This document shows positions 47,604 through 55,590 of a stretch of DNA of 64,000 bases, in pieces (the stretch's first letter is position 1; every line of letters starts with the position of its first letter). The position numbers and the translations under genes were made by a program. Origin of the DNA: Rhizobium sp. Root1212 (GTDB lineage Bacteria > Pseudomonadota > Alphaproteobacteria > Rhizobiales > Rhizobiaceae); assembly GCF_001424985.1 (NCBI RefSeq), contig NZ_LMDA01000023.1, positions 181,495 to 245,494 of the forward strand, given 5' to 3'. The notes under the pieces are model-generated. The model saw nothing but the letters and a program-made list of their open reading frames with translations. It was not told the origin of the DNA and made no database searches.

Positions 47604-48635
47604 ATGGCTCTGGCGCGCAAGGGCCGAAGCCATCGCACGGTCGATTACTGGCCGGGCTTCGTCGATGCCCTGTCGACCCTGTTGCTGGCGATCATGTTCC
47701 TGCTGTCGGTCTTCGTGCTGGCGCAGTTCCTGCTCAGCCGTGAAATCAGCGGCAAGGACGATGTGCTGAACCGACTGAACAGTCAGATCAACGAACTGAC
47801 CCAGCTTCTGGCGCTGGAAAAGAGCGGCAAGCAGGATCTGGAGGATTCGCTCGCCAACCTGCAGGCATCGCTGGCGACCTCCGAGGGTGAGCGCTCCCGG
47901 CTGCAGGCGCTGCTCGATCAGGGCACCGGTAGCTCGGATGTTGCCAATCAGCGGATCGGCGACCTGACGGGGCAGCTCGATACCGAAAAGCAGGTCAGCG
48001 CCCGCGCGATGAGCCAGATCGATCTGCTCAACCAGCAGATCGCCGCCCTTCGCAGCCAGATCGCCGCCATCGAAAACGCTTTGCAGGCCTCCGAGGCCAA
48101 GGATACGGCCTCGCAGACCAAGATCGCCGATCTGGGCCGCCGGCTTAACGTGGCGCTGGCCCAGCGGGTGCAGGAGCTGAACCGTTATCGCTCCGATTTC
48201 TTCGGCCGGTTGCGCGAAATTCTGTCCGACCGCGAAAACATCCGCATCGTCGGCGACCGCTTCGTCTTCCAGTCGGAAGTGCTCTTTCCTTCCGGCGGCA
48301 ACGAACTCAATCCGGCAGGGCAGGAGGAGATGGCGAAGCTGGCGACGGCGCTGCTCGATCTCGCTAAGGAAATTCCGCCGGAAATCAACTGGGTGCTGCG
48401 CGTCGACGGTCACACCGACAACGTGCCGCTCTCCGGCTCCGGCCGTTATGCCGACAACTGGGAGCTTTCATCGGCGCGCGCGACGTCGGTGGTGAAATTC
48501 CTGATCTCCAGGGGCGTGCCGGCCGACAGGCTGGTGGCTGCCGGTTTCGGCGAATTCCAGCCGATCGCCGAAGGCGACAGCAAGGAAGCCCGCGACCAGA
48601 ACCGCCGCATCGAGCTGAAGCTGACGGAAAAGTAG
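47604..48635 (+). CDS. MotB-like OmpA-family peptidoglycan-binding partner
   Basis: 343 residues. An N-terminal membrane helix (about 19-45) contains D21 in WPGFVDALSTLLLAIMF, the position of the proton-carrying aspartate of MotB. A long coiled coil (about 55-195) spans the periplasm. The OmpA C-domain follows, with RVDGHTDNVPLSGSGRYADNW, SSARA and RIELKLTEK, and binds peptidoglycan. It should form a stator-like complex with the MotA/ExbB-like protein encoded immediately upstream. Confidence 0.88.
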   Translation: MALARKGRSHRTVDYWPGFVDALSTLLLAIMFLLSVFVLAQFLLSREISGKDDVLNRLNSQINELTQLLALEKSGKQDLEDSLANLQASLATSEGERSRLQALLDQGTGSSDVANQRIGDLTGQLDTEKQVSARAMSQIDLLNQQIAALRSQIAAIENALQASEAKDTASQTKIADLGRRLNVALAQRVQELNRYRSDFFGRLREILSDRENIRIVGDRFVFQSEVLFPSGGNELNPAGQEEMAKLATALLDLAKEIPPEINWVLRVDGHTDNVPLSGSGRYADNWELSSARATSVVKFLISRGVPADRLVAAGFGEFQPIAEGDSKEARDQNRRIELKLTEK

Positions 48636-48648
48636 CGGCGGCGGTTTT

Positions 48649-48672
48649 CCCTTCTCACCGCGGGGAGAAGGG
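48649..48672. repeat. Short palindromic element
   Basis: CCCTTCTC and GAGAAGGG form an 8-bp stem around ACCGCGGG. The form matches palindromic repeats common between rhizobial genes. No T-run follows, so its effect on transcription is unclear. Confidence 0.45.
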
Positions 48673-48770
48673 TATCCACGGCATCGCCCTCAACCTATCT
48701 CGTTCCCGTCTTTGCTGTTGCTTTACCCTTACGTCCGCGTAAGCTTTTGGCGAATATCGGGAGGGAGCGC

Positions 48771-50408
48771 ATGGATTGCGAAGTGCTTGTCATCGGCGCG
48801 GGGCTTGCGGGCCTTGTCGCTGCGACGGAAGCTGCGGAGCGTGGCCGCAGCGTCATCATCGTCGATCAGGAAGGCGAGCAGAATCTCGGTGGGCAAGCTT
48901 TCTGGTCGCTGGGCGGCCTGTTCCTCGTCGATAGTCCCGAGCAGCGGCGCATGCGCATCCGCGACAGCCTCGCCCTTGCCCGGCAGGACTGGATGGGCTC
49001 CGCCGGCTTCGACCGGCCGGAGGACCACTGGCCGCGGCTCTGGGCGGATGCCTATCTCGATTTCGCGGCGGGCGAGAAACGCTCGTGGCTGCATAGTCTC
49101 GGCATGCGCTGGTTTCCGGTGGTCGGATGGGCCGAGCGTGGTGGCGGGCTAGCCCATGGCCACGGCAACTCCGTGCCGCGCTTCCATGTCACCTGGGGCA
49201 CGGGGCCGGCGGTGCTGGAACCCTTCATCCGCAAGGCGCGGGCGGCGGAGGAAAAGGGGCTGCTGCGTTTCCGTTTCCGCCACCGCGTCGATGACCTGAT
49301 CGTGCGCAATGGGACGGTTTTCGGGGCGGCTGGGGCGGTGCTGGAGAATGATCCGGTTGTGCGCGGTGCAAGAAGTAGCCGCGAGATAGTCGGCGATTTC
49401 GAGATCAGTGCCGGCGCCGTCATCGTCACCTCCGGCGGGATCGGTGGCAATCATGATCTGGTGCGCCGCGCCTGGCCGGTAGAGCGGCTGGGGCCTCCGC
49501 CGCGATCCATGGTAAGTGGCGTTCCCCATCACGTGGATGGCCGCATGCTGGAGATAACCAGCCGTGCCCGCGGCTCGGTCATCAATGGCGATCGCATGTG
49601 GCATTATACCGAGGGCTTGAAGAATTTCGCGCCGATCTGGCCGGATCACGGCATCCGCATCCTGCCAGGACCGTCCTCATTCTGGTGCGATGCCGATGGC
49701 AATCGTTTTTCCGCGCCGGCGATGCCGGGTTTCGATACGCTCGGCACGCTGTCGGCCATTCGCCGCACCGGCCATGATTACAGCTGGTTTATCCTCACCA
49801 AAGCAATCATCAAGAAAGAATTCGCCCTCTCCGGCTCCGAACAGAACCCGGATTTGACGGATAAGGACATTCCACTGCTGCTCAAGCGCCTGGGCAGGAA
49901 GCCGCCCGGCCCGGTTCAGTCCTTCATGGACAAGGGCGAGGATTTCATCGTCCGCGACCGGCTGGAAGATCTCGTGACGGCGATGAACGCGCTGACGGGC
50001 GAACAGCGCCTGTCGGAAGGTCATCTGCGCTGGCAGATCGAGGCGCGTGACCGGGAGATCGGGAACGCCTTTTCCAAGGATGCGCAGGTGACCGCGATCC
50101 GGGGCGCGCGCGGCTATCTCGGCGATCGACTGATGCGCACGGCAAAACCGCACCGCCTGCTCGATCCGAAGGCCGGACCGCTGATCGCCGTCCGGCTGCA
50201 TATCCTGACGCGCAAGACGCTCGGCGGCCTGCAGACCGATCTTTCAGGCCGCGTGCTGGAGCTTTCCGGCAAGCCGGTGGAGGGGCTTTATGCGGCCGGT
50301 GAAGTCGCCGGTTTCGGCGGCGGCGGCATGCACGGCTATAATGCGCTTGAAGGTAGCTTCCTCGGCGGCTGCATCTTCTCCGGCCGGGTAGCGGGCCGGA
50401 GCGTCTGA
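48771..50408 (+). CDS. FAD-binding dehydrogenase
   Basis: 545 residues from the ATG at 48771 (GGGAGGGA four bases upstream; the earlier frame start lacks it). The FAD motif is VIGAGLAGLVAATEAAERGR (first 20 residues from 7), and the C-terminal FAD block is AGEVAGFGGGGMHGYNALEG then GCIFSGRVAG. Family members resemble the flavoprotein subunits of succinate dehydrogenase/fumarate reductase and 3-ketosteroid dehydrogenases. Substrate unknown. It ends exactly where the ABC exporter gene ends on the other strand. Confidence 0.88.
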   Translation: MDCEVLVIGAGLAGLVAATEAAERGRSVIIVDQEGEQNLGGQAFWSLGGLFLVDSPEQRRMRIRDSLALARQDWMGSAGFDRPEDHWPRLWADAYLDFAAGEKRSWLHSLGMRWFPVVGWAERGGGLAHGHGNSVPRFHVTWGTGPAVLEPFIRKARAAEEKGLLRFRFRHRVDDLIVRNGTVFGAAGAVLENDPVVRGARSSREIVGDFEISAGAVIVTSGGIGGNHDLVRRAWPVERLGPPPRSMVSGVPHHVDGRMLEITSRARGSVINGDRMWHYTEGLKNFAPIWPDHGIRILPGPSSFWCDADGNRFSAPAMPGFDTLGTLSAIRRTGHDYSWFILTKAIIKKEFALSGSEQNPDLTDKDIPLLLKRLGRKPPGPVQSFMDKGEDFIVRDRLEDLVTAMNALTGEQRLSEGHLRWQIEARDREIGNAFSKDAQVTAIRGARGYLGDRLMRTAKPHRLLDPKAGPLIAVRLHILTRKTLGGLQTDLSGRVLELSGKPVEGLYAAGEVAGFGGGGMHGYNALEGSFLGGCIFSGRVAGRSV

Positions 50409-52208
50409 TCAGGTTCCGGCGATGCGCAGTTCCTCGGCGGCATGGTCGAATTGCAGCCGGGCGAGCTTGGCGTAGAGACCGCCGTGGCGGACGAGGGAGG
50501 CATGGTTGCCTTCCTCGACGATCCGGCCCTGATCCATCACCAGAATACGGTCGGCCTTCAGCACGGTTGCGAGGCGATGGGCGATGACCAGCGTCGTGCG
50601 GCCTTGCATCAGGCCGTCGAGCGCCTTCTGCACCAGCACTTCGCTTTCCGCGTCGAGTGCCGAGGTCGCTTCATCGAGCAAGAGGATCGGAGCATCCTTG
50701 AGGATGGCGCGGGCAATGGCGATGCGCTGGCGCTGGCCACCCGAAAGCGTGATGCCGCGCTCGCCGACCTGGGTGTCGTAGCCATAGGTCAGACGCGAGA
50801 TGAATTCGTCCGCCTGCGCGGCGATTGCGGCGGCGCGCACGGCTTCACGGGTGGCGTTCGGCATACCGAAAGCGATGTTGTCGTGCACCGATGCGGCAAA
50901 CATCGTCACATCCTGCGGCACAATGGCGATGCGCCGGCGTAGCGCGTCGGGATCGACAGCGCGGGCATCGATGCCATCGACGAGCACGGCGCCCTTTGCC
51001 GGATCGTAGAAACGCAGAAGCAGCGAGAAGACCGTGCTCTTGCCGGCGCCGGAGGGACCGACGATGGCGACGGTTTCACCGGGCTTCACCGCGAAATCGA
51101 GGCCCTTCAGGCTCTTTTCGTCCGGGCGGGCCGGGTAGGCGAAATAGACATCCTCGAACACGACCCGGCCTTCGGCGGGGTTCGGCAGCGGTGTCGGCTG
51201 GGGCGGGGCGGCGATTTCGGGCGTTTCCGCCAGAAGTTCGCCCAGTCGCTCGGCGGCACCCGAAGCCTGCGAAAGTTCGCCCCAGACTTCCGACAGCGAG
51301 CCGAGGCTGCCGGCCGCGAAGACGGAGTAAAGCAGGAACTGGCTGAGCGTCCCGGCCGAAATCGCGCCGGAAAGTACATCCTGCGCTCCGAACCAGAGCA
51401 CGGCGACGATGCTGCCGAAGATCATGACGATGGCAAAGGCGGTAAGCACCGCGCGTGCCTTCACGGCGGCGCGGGCGGCGTCATAGGCATTCTCGACCGC
51501 GGCCGCATAGCGCGACTGCGCAGCCCGCTCGGCGTTGAAAGCCTGCACGGTACGGCTCGCGGAGATCGCCTCGCCGGCATAGGCGGAAGCGGCGGCCAGC
51601 GTATCCTGCGCCTGCCGGGAACGGCGGCGCACCGAGCGGCCGAAGGCGACCAGCGGGAAGACGATGACCGGAATGGCCGCGAGCACGAGGCTTGAAAGCT
51701 TCGGGCTGGTATAGACCATCATGCCGATCGCGCCGAGACAGAGGATGAGGTTTCGCAGCGCCACGGAAGCGGTCGCGCCGACGGCGGACTTGATCTGCGT
51801 CGTATCCGCCGTCAGGCGCGAGACGATCTCGCCGGACTGGTTGACGTCGAAGAACGAGGCGGAAAGCCGGGTGACGCGGTCGAAGACTTCGCGGCGCAGA
51901 TCGGAGACGATGCGCTCGCCGAGGGTGATGACGAAATAATAGCGGGTGGCGCTGGAGAGCGCGAGGATGACGGCGAGGATCACCAGCATCGAGAAATAGG
52001 TATTGATGAAGCCGGAATCTGAGGTGGAGAAACCGTGGTCGATCATGCGGCGCACGGCGGTCGGCAGCGCCAGTGTGGTGACGGCTGCGGCCATGAGCGA
52101 AACGAGCGCGCCTGCGACCAGCAGGCGGTAGCGTCTGACATAGGGGAGAAGTTGTCCGAGGGGACGCAGCGATTTTCTTGCCGCCGCCGGGGAAACTTCG
52201 TTTGCCAC
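50409..52208 (-). CDS. ABC exporter, MsbA-like (fused permease-ATPase)
   Basis: 599 residues. Six membrane helices at about 30-325, then a nucleotide-binding domain. Walker A GPSGAGKS, signature LSGGQRQR and Walker B ILLLDEATSALD are intact, with a D-loop. It forms a homodimeric exporter, of the type often called MsbA-related in alphaproteobacteria; lipid, drug or peptide cargo is not predictable. No membrane-fusion or TolC genes adjoin it. Confidence 0.93.
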   Translation of the reverse strand: MANEVSPAAARKSLRPLGQLLPYVRRYRLLVAGALVSLMAAAVTTLALPTAVRRMIDHGFSTSDSGFINTYFSMLVILAVILALSSATRYYFVITLGERIVSDLRREVFDRVTRLSASFFDVNQSGEIVSRLTADTTQIKSAVGATASVALRNLILCLGAIGMMVYTSPKLSSLVLAAIPVIVFPLVAFGRSVRRRSRQAQDTLAAASAYAGEAISASRTVQAFNAERAAQSRYAAAVENAYDAARAAVKARAVLTAFAIVMIFGSIVAVLWFGAQDVLSGAISAGTLSQFLLYSVFAAGSLGSLSEVWGELSQASGAAERLGELLAETPEIAAPPQPTPLPNPAEGRVVFEDVYFAYPARPDEKSLKGLDFAVKPGETVAIVGPSGAGKSTVFSLLLRFYDPAKGAVLVDGIDARAVDPDALRRRIAIVPQDVTMFAASVHDNIAFGMPNATREAVRAAAIAAQADEFISRLTYGYDTQVGERGITLSGGQRQRIAIARAILKDAPILLLDEATSALDAESEVLVQKALDGLMQGRTTLVIAHRLATVLKADRILVMDQGRIVEEGNHASLVRHGGLYAKLARLQFDHAAEELRIAGT

Positions 52209-52265
52209 ATGACCTCCAATTGCGGAAGAAGCGGCGAATCTCGCATGAACCTTCTTCGGCGGTAC

Positions 52266-52292
52266 TTGTTATCCGGGTGACCATCATGTATA
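52266..52292 (+). promoter_or_regulatory. Possible rpmE promoter
   Basis: A -35-like TTGTTA and a -10-like TATAGG are separated by 17 bases, giving a start near 52299 and a leader of about 114 bases before rpmE. Confidence 0.4.
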
Positions 52293-52310
52293 GGCACGGC
52301 ATCAAATTGG

Positions 52311-52342
52311 GAAGCCGTAGCCCGCAAGCGGTCTGCGGCTTC
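52311..52342 (+). promoter_or_regulatory. Extended hairpin in the rpmE leader
   Basis: GAAGCCGTAG pairs with CTGCGGCTTC (one G-T pair), and inside it CCG/CGG closes on a CAAG tetraloop. The stem is 32 bases long and sits 71 bases before the rpmE ATG. It is a candidate control element for L31, which in other bacteria is often autoregulated through its leader. It could also act as an attenuator. Confidence 0.45.
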
Positions 52343-52412
52343 ATTTACGTGTTCGGTCCGCCTGCCGCAATGCCTTGCGACAATTGGACCCTGGAACTGC
52401 AGGAAGATTGTT

Positions 52413-52634
52413 ATGAAGGCTGATATCCATCCCGCTTACCACACCATCAAGGTGGTCATGACCGATGGCACCGAATACGAAACCCGCTCGACCTGGGGTT
52501 CGGAAGGCGCGACCATGAACCTTGAAATCGACCCGAAGTCGCACCCGGCCTGGACCGGCGGCAACCAGCAGCTCATGGACCGCGGTGGCCGCGTTTCCAA
52601 GTTCAAGAAGCGCTTCGAAGGCCTCGGCCTCTAA
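52413..52634 (+). CDS. rpmE: 50S ribosomal protein L31
   Basis: 73 residues. It begins [20 protein letters not shown] and ends [10 protein letters not shown], the alphaproteobacterial L31 type without the zinc CxxC. Good AGGAAG upstream. Single gene with a structured leader and a strong terminator. Confidence 0.94.
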   Translation: MKADIHPAYHTIKVVMTDGTEYETRSTWGSEGATMNLEIDPKSHPAWTGGNQQLMDRGGRVSKFKKRFEGLGL

Positions 52635-52667
52635 GACTTTGCAAAGCCGCCCCGGCGGCCTGCATGC

Positions 52668-52700
52668 AAAAAGCCCTGTCAGCGATGACGGGGCTTTTTT
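52668..52700 (+). terminator. Terminator after rpmE
   Basis: AAAAGCCCTGTC pairs with GACGGGGCTTTT and runs into TTTTTT. Confidence 0.9.
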
Positions 52701-52733
52701 GTTATGCGCTTTTTCGCGGGCGGTGACGCGGCA

Positions 52734-52762
52734 ATAAAAAAACCCGGCCTGAAGCCGGGTTT
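52734..52762 (-). terminator. Terminator after rcdA
   Basis: AAACCCGGC pairs with GCCGGGTTT. On the minus strand a run of seven T follows. It ends the rcdA transcript 23 bases past the stop. Confidence 0.9.
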
Positions 52763-52784
52763 CGAAATGCCGATGTCTCAATAA

Positions 52785-53303
52785 TCAGCTGTTGCCGAAG
52801 GCGGTCTGCAGCAGGTTGAGCTGCGCCTTGACGCCGTTCTGGTTGTCGGGAACGAAGCTGCCGGCTTCCTGCGGGCGGTAGATTTCGCGGTCGAGCAGGG
52901 CGACGCGATTCTGCAGGCGCAGCGAGCGCTCGACGAGATCGCGGAAACCTTCCGGCAGGTCGTTCCAGCCGGGGGCGGTGCGATCGACGTTGAAGCTGTC
53001 GAGGCGCACCTTGCTCTTTTCAGATAGCACCTGGTCGCGGCTCATCTCGCCGTTGTTGACGGCGCGCTGCAAAAGCAGCCAGGAGGCCATCTGCATCAGG
53101 CGGGTGGTGAGCCGCATGGATTCAGCCGCATAGAGCACCGAGGCCATGCGCGGCAGAACCTTCGAGGCTGCGCGGCCCGTCCCGTCGAGATAGCTGGCGG
53201 TTTCTTCGACGAGACCCATGCCTTCCGCATACAGCGCCTTGAACTGCGCGGACGACGCAGCATGGCCCGCGAAACTCACGGTGTTCAATCCCCGCTCGGA
53301 CAT
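52785..53303 (-). CDS. rcdA: RcdA, regulator of CtrA degradation (DUF1465)
   Basis: 172 residues, the family length. RcdA is an adaptor that with CpdR and PopA directs CtrA to the ClpXP protease, allowing replication to start. Helical bundle with LPRMASVLYAAESMRLTTRL and AVNNGEMSRDQVLSEKSKVR (each first 20 residues). A TTAA-N7-TTAA CtrA box is 124 bases upstream, so CtrA may drive its own degradation factor. Terminator downstream. Confidence 0.9.
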   Translation of the reverse strand: MSERGLNTVSFAGHAASSAQFKALYAEGMGLVEETASYLDGTGRAASKVLPRMASVLYAAESMRLTTRLMQMASWLLLQRAVNNGEMSRDQVLSEKSKVRLDSFNVDRTAPGWNDLPEGFRDLVERSLRLQNRVALLDREIYRPQEAGSFVPDNQNGVKAQLNLLQTAFGNS

Positions 53304-53319
53304 GATCTCAAATCCCTGT

Positions 53320-53424
53320 TTAACGCATCAACTTGGTCAGGTAACGGGCTATGCGGGCAATTGTTTCCGCGCTCGTTTTCATGGGCTTAAGAATGATCCC
53401 ATAGACCATTTCGCGCAAGGGCAT
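53320..53424 (-). CDS. Possible 34-codon small ORF upstream of rcdA
   Basis: A 34-codon frame starts at the ATG 53424 and stops 16 bases before rcdA. The predicted peptide begins MPLREMVYGIILKPMKTSAE and ends KLMR, cationic and probably helical. No good ribosome site is seen before either in-frame ATG (53424, 53409, 53379). The start overlaps an inverted repeat and lies just past the CtrA box. It may be a coupled leader peptide or chance. Confidence 0.25.
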   Translation of the reverse strand: MPLREMVYGIILKPMKTSAETIARIARYLTKLMR

Positions 53425-53431
53425 TCTTAAG
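53386..53431. repeat. Inverted repeat upstream of rcdA
   Basis: CTTAAGAATG at 53386-53395 and CATTCTTAAG at 53422-53431 are perfect inverted copies, 26 bases apart. The right copy overlaps the CtrA box. The repeat could be a paired protein site or an RNA stem. Confidence 0.6.
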
Positions 53432-53441
53432 AAAGGGTTAA
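53427..53441 (-). promoter_or_regulatory. CtrA box upstream of rcdA
   Basis: TTAAGAAAGGGTTAA is an exact TTAA-N7-TTAA CtrA site. It lies 124 bases before the rcdA ATG. Confidence 0.6.
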
Positions 53442-53443
53442 TC

Positions 53444-53468
53444 TCCACAATTCTTTGGCAATTGTGGA
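53444..53468. repeat. Inverted repeat TCCACAATT/AATTGTGGA
   Basis: Perfect 9-base arms around CTTTGGC, three bases past the CtrA box and ten bases before the sRNA terminator T-run. Possible operator. Confidence 0.5.
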
Positions 53469-53477
53469 AAAAAGCGC

Positions 53478-53503
53478 AAAAAAAGAGCCGCGTAGGCGGC
53501 TCT
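53478..53503 (-). terminator. Strong minus-strand terminator
   Basis: AGAGCCGC and GCGGCTCT form an 8-bp stem, followed on the minus strand by seven T. It could end the MFS/DUF1192 transcript, 214 bases past its stop, or a separate sRNA. Confidence 0.9.
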
Positions 53504-53582
53504 CAAGGTAAAACAGGGAGAAAAATCAGACCATTCGCCGATCGGGAAATTGTCTGAGTCCAGAGCGATCTGGATGATCCAG
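53478..53582 (-). ncRNA. Candidate small RNA upstream of rcdA
   Basis: Read on the minus strand, three hairpins follow each other: CCAGA/TCTGG (53560-53573), TCAGAC/GTCTGA (53526-53557) enclosing the palindrome CCGATCGG, and the terminator (53484-53503). Between the last two is an unpaired TTTTTCTCCCTG, a CU-rich anti-Shine-Dalgarno-like stretch common in Hfq-dependent rhizobial sRNAs. Length about 105 bases. I could not place a promoter, and the same RNA could be the 3' end of the upstream operon. Confidence 0.45.
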
Positions 53583-53717
53583 TAATATCTTGTAATGCTT
53601 AATAAAGCTTTACGACGACCTGAGTCACGACGGAGTGATGCTCGATTTTGCATCAAAATTTCATTTTTCGACTGAAGGCGGGCAGGTGATTCTCCGCTGA
53701 AACAGCGGCACCGCCGG
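53583..53717. other. Remainder of the DUF1192-rcdA intergenic region
   Basis: About 135 A+T-rich bases between the DUF1192 stop and the candidate sRNA. Near 53700 lies a GC-rich hairpin CCGCCGGTCAGCGGCGG close to the stop. No gene seen. Confidence 0.4.
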
Positions 53718-53909
53718 TCAGCGGCGGAAGATGCTTTCGGCTGCCGATTTGCTTGCCGACTTCTGCGCGATCGCTGCCTCCAGACGTTCGATCTCCTGGC
53801 GCAGAACACCGACGCGGTTTGCGAGTTCGTCGACCGAAAGCTGCGACAGGTCGCAGCCAAGCTCGTGGGCCGGTTTCTTCTTGGGGAGATCGTCGTCGAA
53901 GAGGCTCAT
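53718..53909 (-). CDS. DUF1192 family protein
   Basis: 63 residues (MSLFDDDLPKKKPAHELGCD onwards). A conserved N-terminal acidic/basic patch leads to LSQLSVDELANRVGVLRQEI and a coiled coil, then a basic end. Its start overlaps the MFS stop by four bases (ATGA), so translation is coupled. Function unknown, conserved in alphaproteobacteria. Confidence 0.88.
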   Translation of the reverse strand: MSLFDDDLPKKKPAHELGCDLSQLSVDELANRVGVLRQEIERLEAAIAQKSASKSAAESIFRR

Positions 53910-55192
53910 GCCGTTGCCCTCATGCCGGGGTCCTGCGGCTGCTCGGCATTTTCCTCCAGCGGAGCTGCCCGCGGCGAAAGCTGCAGGCTTTCCGGGGTGG
54001 TGAGCGTGCCGGGATTGATCGTCGAGTACGCATCGCGCTCGTTGACCGGAACGGGCGCGCGCATGCGGCTGCGGAAGATCGCGTAGATCACGATCAGGAT
54101 ATGGGCGCAGGCCGTGATCATGAACAGGCCATAAGGCCCCATGATCGTCATGACCGGGCCGCCGAGCGTCGGGCCGATGATCGTGCCGATGCCGTAAAGC
54201 AGCAGCAGGCCGCCCGAGATTTTGACGAAATCCTCCGACGAGGCGAAGTCGTTGGCGTGGGAAACGGCGATCGGATAGAGCGCGTTTGCCGCAGCGCCGT
54301 AGATGCCGACGAAGGTGATCAGCAGGACGACGCCCGTGGGTTCGATCAGATAGAGCAGCAGACCTGCTATAGCGGCGACCCCGGCAAGGGCGGCCAGCAC
54401 ATAGCGGCGGTCCATGCGGTCGGAGAGGCGGCCGGCGGGAAACTGCATCACCGCGCCGGCGAAGATGACGGTACTGACCATCAGGGCGACATTGCTGTCC
54501 GTCAGGCCGGCCTGACGACCGAACACGGCGCTGAGCGTACCATAGGCACCATTGGCGATGCCGATCAGCAGGATGCCGAGGAACGACACCGGCGAGTTGC
54601 GGTAGAGCCCGCGTAGGTCGAGAGACACCTGTTTCAGCGGTTGCGGCGAATCGGCGGTCGACAGCAGCGTCGGCAGCATCGCCAGGCAATAGACAATGCC
54701 GCAGATCATGAAGAACAGGGTCGTGTTGGTATCGCCGAAGGGGATCAGCATCTGGCCGGCGACGACGCCGAACAGGGTAATGGCGATGTAAAGCGAGAAG
54801 ATCGCGCCGCGGCTTTCATTGGTGGCCCGCTCGTTCAGCCAGCTTTCGATGATCATTGAGCAGCCGGCCGTGGAGAAGCCGGTGAAGGCGCGCAGCACCA
54901 CCCACCAGATGGGATCGACCAGCAGGCCGGTAAGAAGCGCGATGATCGCCAGCAGGGCGGCAAAGCCGCTGAAGGCGCGCACATGGCCGGCGCGGCGCAC
55001 AAGCTTCGGCGCCGTCAGGCAGCCAAGCACGAAGCCGCTCGCCCAGGATGTACCGAGCAGACCGAGCAAAGTTGCCGAATAGCCTTCCGTCGTGCCGCGC
55101 ATCGGCAGCAGCAGGCCGTGCAGGCCGTTGCCGAGAAACAGGAACAGGGTTCCGAGCAAAAGGGCGGCGACGGGGAGGAGGTTCTTTCTCAT
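53906..55192 (-). CDS. MFS transporter (YcaD-like)
   Basis: 428 residues from the ATG at 55192 (MRKNLLPVAALLLG), with about 12 membrane helices. Typical MFS loops GRLSDRMDRR and SWLNERATNESRG are visible. The C-terminal tail (about 395-428) is hydrophilic. It resembles the YcaD/CynX-like group; substrate unknown. The upstream 18 residues in the frame are unlikely. Cotranscribed with DUF1192. Confidence 0.88.
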   Translation of the reverse strand: MRKNLLPVAALLLGTLFLFLGNGLHGLLLPMRGTTEGYSATLLGLLGTSWASGFVLGCLTAPKLVRRAGHVRAFSGFAALLAIIALLTGLLVDPIWWVVLRAFTGFSTAGCSMIIESWLNERATNESRGAIFSLYIAITLFGVVAGQMLIPFGDTNTTLFFMICGIVYCLAMLPTLLSTADSPQPLKQVSLDLRGLYRNSPVSFLGILLIGIANGAYGTLSAVFGRQAGLTDSNVALMVSTVIFAGAVMQFPAGRLSDRMDRRYVLAALAGVAAIAGLLLYLIEPTGVVLLITFVGIYGAAANALYPIAVSHANDFASSEDFVKISGGLLLLYGIGTIIGPTLGGPVMTIMGPYGLFMITACAHILIVIYAIFRSRMRAPVPVNERDAYSTINPGTLTTPESLQLSPRAAPLEENAEQPQDPGMRATA

Positions 55193-55376
55193 ATGAAATC
55201 CGCTGGTTCCGGGCGCGTCGGGAAAGGTAGGGCGATGTTCCGGCAAATGCCAGCCGTAAAATCACGGGTGTCGGAGATTGCAAATTTCAGTCGCAACGCA
55301 TAGCCCTGATTCCACAAATTTTTTAGGTGATTGCGAAGCAGCCTGTGGCTGCCGCCACGCACCGGTTGGAAGCACG

Positions 55377-55532
55377 ATGCCGAAACTTCTGTCGATCCTG
55401 TTCCTCCTGATGATGGCGATCCATGTCCTGAAGCCCATCGGCCTGCCGGGACTGAAGCGGCGGCGGGATTTCTGGAAGATCGCCGTGGCGGCTATTGCCG
55501 TGATGATGCTGACGGTATTGATCAGGCCATAA
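55377..55532 (+). CDS. Small membrane protein
   Basis: 51 residues from the ATG at 55377 (TTGGAAGC upstream). Two hydrophobic stretches flank a basic loop: LLSILFLLMMAIHVLKPIGL, then GLKRRRDFWK, then IAVAAIAVMMLTVLI. Typical of small conserved membrane proteins in Rhizobiaceae. Not identified with any named family. Confidence 0.6.
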   Translation: MPKLLSILFLLMMAIHVLKPIGLPGLKRRRDFWKIAVAAIAVMMLTVLIRP

Positions 55533-55536
55533 CATA

Positions 55537-55565
55537 GAAAGCCCGGCCGCTTGCGCGACCGGGCT
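55537..55565 (-). terminator. Terminator-like hairpin after fda
   Basis: AGCCCGG and CCGGGCT pair around a 12-base loop. On the minus strand a TTTCTAT tract follows. It lies between the small membrane gene and fda. Confidence 0.5.
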
Positions 55566-55590
55566 CCCCTCTCTCCCACCCTGAACTCAA

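Noticed and set aside
46524-48635. Zorya-type defence system (ZorAB)
   Set aside because: The MotA/MotB-like pair resembles ZorA/ZorB in domain type, but no ZorC, ZorD or ZorE helicase/nuclease gene follows; the neighbours are a flavoprotein and an ABC exporter.
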